Source: Bryobacterales bacterium (GTDB lineage: Bacteria > Acidobacteriota > Terriglobia > Bryobacterales > Bryobacteraceae). Taken from it: DNA of 6,241 bases. The notes beneath the pieces were generated by a model. That model did not search any database. It saw only the letters and a list, made by a program, of their open reading frames with translations, and was not told where the DNA came from. The stretch spans positions 1 through 6,241 of the forward strand of contig PLRZ01000384.1 in NCBI GenBank assembly GCA_003164075.1, read 5' to 3'. This document shows positions 1-4,865 of the stretch, in pieces. Each line of letters starts with the position of its first letter. Within the stretch, counting starts at the first letter, position 1. Position numbers and translations under genes: made by a program.

Positions 1-40
1 CACAGAGAACCTGGCGATCATGTCTGCGCTCCCTCCGTCT

Positions 41-66
41 ACTCTGTGCCTCAGTGTCTTTGTGAG
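41..66. repeat. CTCTGTG-type intergenic repeat, copy 1 (diverged)
   Basis: The core actctgtgcctcagtgtctt resembles the repeat seen again at 252-283 (ctctgtgcctctgtgg), with substitutions. Its complement has the CACAGAG-rich form common between genes of several environmental phyla. No coding role is likely. Confidence 0.5.
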
Positions 67-160
67 CCCGGCTGCAACGTCGAATCGGTTCCGGCCTCCG
101 AGTACGAATTCTCCAAGGGGAGCACAAAGCCCGAGCCCACACAGACAACCTCGCCAATAA

Positions 161-194
161 CTCTGTGTTCTCTGTCTCCTCCGCCTCCACTGTG
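161..194. repeat. CTCTGTG-type intergenic repeat, copy 2 (most diverged)
   Basis: The copy begins ctctgtgttctctgtctcct and then degenerates into a pyrimidine-rich run ending in cactgtg. It has the same orientation as copies 1 and 3 and lies about 90 bp from copy 3. The assignment rests on the repeated CTCTGT words, so the boundaries are approximate. Confidence 0.4.
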
Positions 195-251
195 CACGAC
201 TCCGACGACAAAAGCGCAAAATCCCGCATCACGGCGCCCTATTTTCTTAGG

Positions 252-283
252 TTTTCCTCTGTGTCTCTGTGCCTCTGTGGTGA
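252..283. repeat. CTCTGTG-type intergenic repeat, copy 3 (best preserved)
   Basis: The core cctctgtgtctctgtgcctc, followed by tgtggtga, is the best-preserved copy. Read on the minus strand it gives the CACAGAGGCACAGAGACACA form, which is often mis-annotated as part of small proteins with HRGTE/QRHRG-like sequence. It ends only 33 bp before the ABC ATPase start, so it lies within that gene's promoter or leader region. Confidence 0.6.
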
Positions 284-301
284 ACATTGCTTTTTGCCCC
301 C

Positions 302-306
302 GGGAG
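302..306 (+). promoter_or_regulatory. Ribosome binding site deciding the ABC ATPase start
   Basis: GGGAG lies 10 nt before ATG 317. The frame could also open at TTG 287, but that start would add ten residues partly encoded next to the repeat, and it has no Shine-Dalgarno sequence. This site favours ATG 317. Confidence 0.5.
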
Positions 307-316
307 CGTTCCGCCC

Positions 317-1141
317 ATGCCCGCTAAATTCAAAGTCTCGCTCCGCAACGTCGCCCGCAGCTTCGTCTCGCCCACCGGCGAGCGCATCCAGGCCATCCAC
401 GATATCAACCTCGAGATCGAGGACCAATTCTCGCCCGACGGCCGCGACATCGGCGAATTCCGCGTGCTGCTCGGCCCGTCGGGCTGCGGCAAATCCACCA
501 TTCTGCGGCTCATCGCCGGCCTCGACCATCCCGACAGCGGCGAGATCCTGGTCAACGGCGTGCCCGTCACCGGTCCCGGCCGCGACCGCGGCATGGTCTT
601 CCAGAAATACACCTCGTTTCCCTGGCTCACGGTGTCGCAGAACGTCGAGTACGGCCTGAAGATCAACGGATTCCCCGAGCAGGAGCGCCGCCATACCGTG
701 GCGCATCTCATCCAGGCTGTAGGGCTCTCGGGCTTCGAGAAGTCGTACCCGGAGACGTTGTCCGGCGGCATGCAGCAGCGTGTCGCCATTGCACGCACCC
801 TGGCGCTGCGGCCCTCTGTCATCCTCATGGATGAGCCCTTCGGCGCGCTCGACGCCCAAACCCGCGAAGACATGCAGGAACTGCTGCTGCGCATCTGGGG
901 CGAATCCGCCAGCACCGTCCTGTTCGTAACCCACGATGTGGACGAAGCCATCTACCTGGCCGACCGCATTTACGTCCTGTGCGCGCGACCCGGTACAATC
1001 ATTGAAGATGTACCGGTGCCGTTTGGACGTCCGCGCGACCGCTCGATCAAGCAGACCGAACCGTTTCACGAATTGCAGCAACACGTGCTCGCCTGCTTAC
1101 GCCGCGCGCCCGGCCAGGGCCAGGTGCGAGTGAGCGTCTGA
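317..1141 (+). CDS. ABC transporter ATP-binding protein, nitrate/sulfonate/taurine (SsuB/TauB-like) type
   Basis: This 274-residue nucleotide-binding subunit would power import through a partner permease at the inner membrane. Numbering from ATG 317, the visible motifs are Walker A GPSGCGKST (53-61), Q-loop VFQKYTSFPWLTV (94-106, Gln96), signature LSGGMQQR (148-155), Walker B VILMDEP with D-loop GALD (168-179), and switch His206 in VTHDVDEA. All catalytic residues are intact. The Q-loop wording and DEPFGALDAQTR are typical of the NitT/TauT subfamily. A small insertion (about residues 36-46, containing SPDGRD) lengthens the loop before the Walker A strand. No permease or solute-binding protein is encoded in the window, so the substrate cannot be named and a non-transport role is possible. 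The stop overlaps the next start as TGATG, suggesting translational coupling to the membrane coiled-coil gene. ATG 317 is preferred over in-frame TTG 287 because of the GGGAG site. Confidence 0.9.
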   Translation: MPAKFKVSLRNVARSFVSPTGERIQAIHDINLEIEDQFSPDGRDIGEFRVLLGPSGCGKSTILRLIAGLDHPDSGEILVNGVPVTGPGRDRGMVFQKYTSFPWLTVSQNVEYGLKINGFPEQERRHTVAHLIQAVGLSGFEKSYPETLSGGMQQRVAIARTLALRPSVILMDEPFGALDAQTREDMQELLLRIWGESASTVLFVTHDVDEAIYLADRIYVLCARPGTIIEDVPVPFGRPRDRSIKQTEPFHELQQHVLACLRRAPGQGQVRVSV

Positions 1142-1992
1142 TGGACGACAAGGACGACGGTTCCACCAACTACGTGAAGGCGGCGTTCCATTGGCAGTAC
1201 AACTGGATCACGCTGGCCGGCGCCGCCGGTTTCGCGGTGATCTCCGGCAGCGGTCTGCCCCTGCTGCTGGCCGCCGGCCTGGAGCTCATCTACCTCAGCA
1301 CCATCCCGCAGAATCCCCGTTTCCAGCGCCTGGTGCGCTCCTGGCAATACGCCGAGCAGAAGAAGCTGCAGCAACGGGGCCTCAGCGATCTGTTTCGCGA
1401 GCTGCCGCCCGAAATGCGCGCCCGCTATGCCCGGCTGGATGCCGTCTGCCAGGCCATCCGCGAAAACTACAAGCGTCTCAGCAGCACTTCGCAGATGTTC
1501 GCCGAGCAGATGGAATCCAAGCTCGACGGCCTCTCGCAATCCTACGTACGCCTTCTGAACTCCGCCTTCCATCACCGGCAATATCTCAACACCACCAATC
1601 CCGACTCCATCCGTAAGGAAGCCGCGGCGATCCAGGCCGATCTGGAGCACGAGCCAGCCAAGGTTCAGGAGATCAACCGCAAGCGCATCGAGATCCTGGG
1701 CAAGCGCACCGAAAAGTTCGACAAGATCAAAGAGAACTGCCAGATAGTGGATGCGCAATGCGCCGCCATCGAAGACGTGCTGCAATTGATCCGCGACCAG
1801 TCCGTGACCATGCACGACCCGCAGCAGATCAGCGAGCACCTCGACAATCTGGTGAAAGACGTGGAGCAGACCGAGGAGACCGTGCGCGAGGTGGAATCCA
1901 TCTTCGACATCTCTCCGCTGGTCGCTCCGGATTTCAACGCCGGCGACCCGGGTAACACCGGCAAGACTTACGGCGGGCGGGTGCGGAATTGA
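1141..1992 (+). CDS. Membrane-anchored coiled-coil protein of unknown function
   Basis: This 283-residue protein matches no named family that I can identify with certainty. A short charged N-terminus is followed by a hydrophobic block at about residues 22-53 (WITLAGAAGFAVISG, then LPLLLAAGLELIYL). It is long enough for two short membrane helices in a hairpin around a Gly/Ser/Pro turn, which would place both ends on the same side, presumably the cytoplasm. The remainder (about 60-260) is strongly helical and charged, rich in Glu, Lys, Arg and Gln. Heptad-like stretches such as 160-200 and 205-255 are typical of a coiled coil. The last 25 residues are Gly/Asn/Pro-rich and probably disordered. 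Its ATG shares one base with the ABC ATPase stop, so the two are almost certainly cotranscribed. It does not resemble an ABC permease, which would have five or more membrane spans and an EAA loop. A scaffold or anchor for the neighbouring ATPases is a reasonable inference but unproven. Confidence 0.75.
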   Translation: MDDKDDGSTNYVKAAFHWQYNWITLAGAAGFAVISGSGLPLLLAAGLELIYLSTIPQNPRFQRLVRSWQYAEQKKLQQRGLSDLFRELPPEMRARYARLDAVCQAIRENYKRLSSTSQMFAEQMESKLDGLSQSYVRLLNSAFHHRQYLNTTNPDSIRKEAAAIQADLEHEPAKVQEINRKRIEILGKRTEKFDKIKENCQIVDAQCAAIEDVLQLIRDQSVTMHDPQQISEHLDNLVKDVEQTEETVREVESIFDISPLVAPDFNAGDPGNTGKTYGGRVRN

Positions 1993-2040
1993 AATGCTAA
2001 GACAAGAATCATTGAGTCTCGCCGGTTTGGATGACAGCTC

Positions 2041-2083
2041 TGGTGGGGCAGGCTTCAGCCTGCGCGGGGCTTCAGCCCCGCCG
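2041..2083. repeat. Double TTCA-loop hairpin repeat element
   Basis: Two perfect hairpins stand side by side. GCAGGC-TTCA-GCCTGC occupies 2048-2063, and GCGGGGC-TTCA-GCCCCGC occupies 2064-2081. The leading GGTGGGGCAGGC word and the shared TTCA loop match a class of interspersed intergenic repeats that I associate with Acidobacteriota genomes (recollection, not a search). The element lies in the 152-bp gap between the coiled-coil gene and the AAA+ gene. There is no T-run after either stem, so it is not a classical intrinsic terminator, although it could protect mRNA ends or modulate read-through. Confidence 0.7.
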
Positions 2084-2144
2084 GACTGTAACCGTATTAC
2101 GCGAACTTCAATAGCCGCTGAATCCCCACCAACTACTCTGACCC

Positions 2145-3851
2145 ATGCCCACTAATAACATGCCCGCCTGGGCGTCCGACCTGTCCGAGAAATACTACTC
2201 GGGCGTCACCTCGATGTTCGTCCTGCACGGCAACGTGCGCGACCTCGCACCGCGAACCACCGAGTTCGTCCCGCTGCAGCAGTTCCTCCGCGAAGCCCTC
2301 TTCGGCGCCCGCGACCTGGTGCTCTTCTACGACCGCGGCGGCGGCCTCACTTTCTCCACTCCCGAGATGAAAGCCGATTTTTCGCGCGCGCTTGCCGGCT
2401 ACGACAGTTTCCATGGCACGAACTTCTCGAACGGCCTGCCGCGCAATCCCGATAGCGTCCTCAACATCCTCGACAACTACCTGCGCCTGCGCATCCTCGA
2501 CAAGAAGAAAATCGCCCTGGTGATCGATTTCGCCGAGACCGTGGCGCCCGCCGGCGACACGTCCGGCATGCCCGCCGAAGACCGCAACTCGCTGGTGATT
2601 CTGAAGCGCTGGGCGCAGAGCCCCATCTTTCTACAGGCCGACATTACCTTCTGCCTCATCGCCGAGAACCGCATTGAGCTGAATCTCGGCCTGGTGCAGA
2701 ATCCCGGCGTGGCGTCCATCGAAATTCCGTTGCCCGAGGAATCCGAGCGCCTCGAGTTCATCCGCGCGCAGCTTGCCGCGAAGCCCCTGCCTGCCGGCTC
2801 CGATGTCACTGCGGAAGCGCTGGCCGCTCTCACCGCCGGTCTGAAGCGCGTGCAGTTGCAGAGCATGATCTCCGACGCCGTGGAAAACCAGCGGCCCCTG
2901 ACCATGAAGTTCCTGGTGAAGCGCAAGAAGGACATGATCGAGGCCGAAGCCGGCGGCCTGCTGGAATTCGTGCAGACGCGCTTCGATCTCTCCATGGTGG
3001 CCGGCCACGAGCCCGCCAAGAAACGCCTCCACGACGCCGCCCAGGCCATCCGCGCGGGCCGCACCGACGTGGTGCCCATGGGCTACGTGATTTGCGGCCC
3101 GGTGGGCACGGGCAAGACGTTTCTCACCACCTGTTTCGCCGGCGAGATCGGCATCCCCGCGGTCACCCTGAAGAACTTCCGCAGCATGTGGCAGGGCGTC
3201 ACGGAGGGCAACCTGGAGCGCATTCTGAACTTGCTGAAGGCCATGAGCCCCATCGCCGTAATCGTGGACGAGGCCGACGCGCAACTCGGCAATCGCGCCA
3301 GTTCCGGCGATAGCGGCGTCTCCAGCCGCGTCTTCGCGCAGATCGCGCAGTTCATGGGCAACACCGAGATGCGCGGCAAGGTAATCTGGTTCCTGCTGAC
3401 GTGCCGGCCCGATCTGCTCCCCGTCGATCTGAAGCGCCAGGGCCGCGCCGAAGAGCACATCGCGCTGTTCTATCCGCAGACCGACGAAGATCGGCTGGCC
3501 ATGCTGCACGCCGTGTTGAAGAAGACCGGCGCGGCGCTGGCATCCCCGGAGGCCGAGGCGGTCTTCCTGAAGCACGCCGAAGGGCTCTCCGGCGCCGACG
3601 TGGAAGCTATTCTGACGCGCGCCCGCATGAAGAAAGCGCTCGAAAATCAGGAGGGTCTCGCGGCGGAAGACCTGATGGCCGCGCTGGAAGATTTCATTCC
3701 GCCGTCGTACCCCACGGAGATCGAACTGCAGACGCTGGTCGCGGTACTGGAGTGTACCAGCAAGAGTCTGCTGCCCGAAGAGTACCGCTCGATGGATCGC
3801 GGGGAGATTATAAGAAGGACGAATCAGTTGGCGATGTTATCGCGGATGTAG
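2145..3851 (+). CDS. Tandem AAA+ ATPase, Ycf46-like layout, with degenerate N-terminal module
   Basis: This 568-residue protein has two modules. The N-terminal module (about 20-215) looks like a decayed AAA/RecA fold. It has a Walker-B-like strand ALVIDFAE (124-131), a sensor-1-like strand ending CLIAENR (170-176), and IPLPEESER (194-202), but no Walker A. A linker (about 255-285) includes GGLLEF. The C-terminal module (about 285-500) is a complete AAA motor: Walker A GPVGTGKT (318-325, Lys324), Walker B AVIVDEAD (371-378), the SGDSGVSSRVF segment (388-397), LLTCRPD at the sensor-1 position (Cys420 where Asn is usual), RQGR (431-434), and the sensor-2 region LSGADVEAIL (481-490). A degenerate first domain plus GLLEF linker and SGDSG-SSRVF segment is what I recall of Ycf46-type ATPases. 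Such motors remodel or thread client proteins, but the client is unknown here. ATG 2145 has no clear Shine-Dalgarno sequence, and ATG 2160 is the only close alternative. The gene follows the ABC ATPase and coiled-coil genes on the same strand. Confidence 0.85.
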   Translation: MPTNNMPAWASDLSEKYYSGVTSMFVLHGNVRDLAPRTTEFVPLQQFLREALFGARDLVLFYDRGGGLTFSTPEMKADFSRALAGYDSFHGTNFSNGLPRNPDSVLNILDNYLRLRILDKKKIALVIDFAETVAPAGDTSGMPAEDRNSLVILKRWAQSPIFLQADITFCLIAENRIELNLGLVQNPGVASIEIPLPEESERLEFIRAQLAAKPLPAGSDVTAEALAALTAGLKRVQLQSMISDAVENQRPLTMKFLVKRKKDMIEAEAGGLLEFVQTRFDLSMVAGHEPAKKRLHDAAQAIRAGRTDVVPMGYVICGPVGTGKTFLTTCFAGEIGIPAVTLKNFRSMWQGVTEGNLERILNLLKAMSPIAVIVDEADAQLGNRASSGDSGVSSRVFAQIAQFMGNTEMRGKVIWFLLTCRPDLLPVDLKRQGRAEEHIALFYPQTDEDRLAMLHAVLKKTGAALASPEAEAVFLKHAEGLSGADVEAILTRARMKKALENQEGLAAEDLMAALEDFIPPSYPTEIELQTLVAVLECTSKSLLPEEYRSMDRGEIIRRTNQLAMLSRM

Positions 3852-3911
3852 GATGGCGCCCGGAGCGGCGGCGGTGAAAAAGGGTGCCAGTTCGGCGGGA
3901 TTCCGGATGCC

Positions 3912-4100
3912 TCATGCACTGGCGCCGGCTCCTCGACGCGCGGCCTTCCTACGGGTTCGAGCCGCGGGCGTCGCGGAAGTTTGCGTCCGTCGATTTTCGA
4001 CCCCGTCCAATGTGGATTGAGACCGCTCCAGGAAGAGGATTCCTTTTTCGATTCCTTCCTGCACGGAGCGGAGTTCCGAAATGATTCCCGCCACATCCAT
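3912..4100 (-). CDS. Small basic protein, 62 residues, function unknown
   Basis: The product begins MDVAGIISELRSVQEGIEKG, a predicted amphipathic helix continuing to about residue 30. It then has a Thr/Ala linker and an Arg/Lys-rich tail containing RTRRKAARRG. Very short proteins with a helical N-terminus (MD..-II-EL pattern with a later LER) and a basic tail are, as I recall, common in Acidobacteriota, where they are annotated as hypothetical. ATG 4100 is chosen because AAGGA sits 8 nt upstream and the protein then starts at the helix. An upstream in-frame GTG at 4127 would overlap the receiver gene's stop as GTGA and add nine residues. Either way the gene directly follows the single-receiver gene and is probably cotranscribed with it. 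The basic tail could bind nucleic acid, but no motif proves this. It ends 60 bp from the convergent AAA+ gene. Confidence 0.6.
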   Translation of the reverse strand: MDVAGIISELRSVQEGIEKGILFLERSQSTLDGVENRRTQTSATPAARTRRKAARRGAGASA

Positions 4101-4108
4101 TAGATCGT

Positions 4109-4113
4109 TCCTT
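4109..4113 (-). promoter_or_regulatory. Ribosome binding site of the small basic protein
   Basis: On the minus strand AAGGA is separated from ATG 4100 by 8 nt. It lies just downstream of the receiver gene's stop at 4124-4126. It supports ATG 4100 over GTG 4127. Confidence 0.6.
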
Positions 4114-4123
4114 ACGGGCTTGT

Positions 4124-4528
4124 TCACGCCGTTCTCGCTTTCCAGTCAGGGGACCATCCGGTCAAGCCGCAAATCACGTCCAACAGTTTGTGGCCCGCGA
4201 ACGGTTTCTGAAGGACTGCCACCGGCATCTCTCCGAGCTTCCGCAGATCGGCGGAGTCCCGGCTGCTCCAACTGTCTACGGGATAACCGGATGTCAAAAT
4301 CACAGGCAGGTCCGGAATCTTCGACCGGAAGTGGATCGCCACCTGAATCCCCGATATTTTCGGCAACGTCAAACCGGAAACCAGGAGATCGACAAGGTAA
4401 TCGTGATCGATAAAGAGCAGGAGAGCTTCTTCCGCGGTGGTAGCTTCGATCAGGCGATAGTCTTTCAGCGTGTGCCGCAGGAGCTTCATTATGGCAGGTT
4501 CGTCTTCCAGCACGAGAATCGTTTTCAT
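4124..4528 (-). CDS. Single-domain receiver protein lacking the phospho-acceptor Asp
   Basis: This 134-residue protein is a stand-alone CheY-like receiver with no output domain. Counting from ATG 4528, it begins MKTILVLEDEPAIMKLLRHT with the acidic pair Glu8/Asp9. The switch position is Ser79 in PVILTSGYP, and the invariant Lys107 is present in LQKPF. At the phosphorylation site the usual D-LLL-(S/T)-D-x-x-x-P reads DLLVSGLTLP (47-56), so Gly52 replaces the acceptor Asp. The codon is GGT, one base from GAT. The rest of the fold appears intact, so this is best read as a pseudo-receiver that cannot take a phosphate at the normal site. A GAGG motif 8 nt upstream supports ATG 4528 rather than ATG 4558, which has no Shine-Dalgarno sequence. 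It is followed immediately by the small basic protein, and upstream, beyond a 337-bp gap, lies the related double-receiver regulator in the same orientation. It might act as a constitutive or protein-binding switch. Confidence 0.88.
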   Translation of the reverse strand: MKTILVLEDEPAIMKLLRHTLKDYRLIEATTAEEALLLFIDHDYLVDLLVSGLTLPKISGIQVAIHFRSKIPDLPVILTSGYPVDSWSSRDSADLRKLGEMPVAVLQKPFAGHKLLDVICGLTGWSPDWKARTA

Positions 4529-4536
4529 TGTCGGAG

Positions 4537-4540
4537 CCTC
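4537..4540 (-). promoter_or_regulatory. Ribosome binding site of the single-receiver gene
   Basis: GAGG on the minus strand lies 8 nt before ATG 4528. It decides between this ATG and the in-frame ATG at 4558, which would add ten residues (MRKWYPEAPT) unlike a receiver N-terminus. Confidence 0.55.
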
Positions 4541-4656
4541 GGGGTACCACTTACGCATTGTGCAGATGGAACAGGCCCAGCGGCGTTTTGCCTTTCAAAG
4601 CGCCCCGAAGGCCTGTCGATTCAAATGCACTCTTACGGCGGCTCCAAGGGTGGAGA

Positions 4657-4668
4657 GCAGTCCACTGC
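4657..4668. repeat. Short near-perfect palindrome in the leader
   Basis: GCAGT-CC-ACTGC is a 5-bp inverted repeat with a 2-bp centre. It could be an operator half-site pair or chance. It lies inside the presumed transcribed leader of the single-receiver gene. Confidence 0.25.
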
Positions 4669-4722
4669 TTCCGGTCTCGTTCTTTTCCCCACAACATCCC
4701 CCCCAAAGGCCCGGCGCAAAGT

Positions 4723-4738
4723 TTGCCGCTATCGGCAA
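4723..4738. repeat. Short perfect inverted repeat (hairpin) in the leader
   Basis: TTGCCG-CTAT-CGGCAA forms a 6-bp perfect stem with a 4-nt loop. In a minus-strand transcript started near 4758 it would be close to the 5' end of the leader. No T-run follows in either direction, so it is not an intrinsic terminator. It may be an mRNA-stabilising stem or a protein-binding site. Confidence 0.35.
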
Positions 4739-4764
4739 TTGACATTACTATGATTTGCGCGTGG

Positions 4765-4823
4765 ATTTTACTTGATAATTGTCGCGATTTCCAATAATTG
4801 TCACAGGCGAACAATCGTGTCAA
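4765..4823 (-). promoter_or_regulatory. Putative sigma70-type promoter region for the single-receiver gene
   Basis: Two overlapping candidates are seen on the minus strand. One has a perfect TTGACA -35 box (4823 to 4818) with AATTAT (4799 to 4794) 18 bp downstream. The other has TTGGAA (4794 to 4789) and TAAAAT (4770 to 4765), also 18 bp apart. The local AT richness fits a promoter. The second would start transcription near 4758. This is pattern matching only; which candidate is used cannot be told. Confidence 0.4.
4775..4802. repeat. Two 9-bp direct repeats within the promoter region
   Basis: ATAATTGTC occurs at 4775-4783 and again at 4794-4802, 19 bp apart start to start. On the minus strand this is GACAATTAT twice, overlapping the putative -10 and -35 elements. 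Such a pair could bind a regulator on nearly the same DNA face, perhaps the LuxR-type protein encoded upstream (inference). Confidence 0.4.
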
Positions 4824-4865
4824 CCAGGGTCTTTGCCTTGTTTGACATTGCTTCCGTGCGCCATG

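Larger units (their letters stand above)
1..316. other. Intergenic region with degenerate repeats upstream of the ABC ATPase gene
   Basis: No credible gene is visible here. Short open frames exist on both strands, but they are low-complexity translations of the CTCTGTG repeats. The stretch holds three diverged repeat copies (listed separately) separated by unrelated sequence, and ends in the leader of the ABC ATPase gene. I found no convincing sigma70 promoter, so the transcription start of the downstream genes is not located. Any permease or binding-protein partner would have to lie beyond the left edge. Confidence 0.6.
4529..4865. other. Intergenic and leader region between the two receiver genes
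   Basis: No convincing gene lies here. A minus-strand open frame (4551-4823) has no family resemblance and covers the likely promoter. The right part (about 4735-4825) is distinctly AT-rich compared with the rest of the window and holds promoter-like boxes and direct repeats. The left part would be transcribed as a leader of roughly 230 nt and contains short inverted repeats. Confidence 0.5.

Noticed and set aside
51..287. Minus-strand small open frame beginning MFTTEAQRHRGKP
   Set aside because: The N-terminus is a translation of the intergenic repeat, a well-known source of false small proteins.
239..1084. Long minus-strand open frame (281 codons) opposite the ABC ATPase
   Set aside because: It is the antisense shadow of a gene with all ABC motifs, has no recognisable domain, and runs into the CACAGAG repeat.
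2048..2081. Intrinsic terminator after the coiled-coil gene
   Set aside because: The stems are strong, but no T-run follows either one, so a repeat element is the better explanation.
2631..3575. Long minus-strand open frame (314 codons) opposite the AAA+ gene
   Set aside because: It is a high-GC shadow frame, rich in Gly, Ala, His and Leu with no motif, while the plus strand carries clear Walker A and B motifs.
4190..4753. Plus-strand 187-codon open frame opposite the single receiver
   Set aside because: It is antisense to a clearly recognisable receiver domain and has no domain of its own.
4739..4754. Plus-strand TTGACA and TATGAT words suggesting a forward promoter
   Set aside because: They are only 4 bp apart, so they cannot pair as -35 and -10, and no plus-strand gene lies downstream.
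4551..4823. Minus-strand 90-codon open frame between the two receiver genes
   Set aside because: It overlaps the AT-rich promoter-like region, shows no family resemblance and has no good ribosome site.
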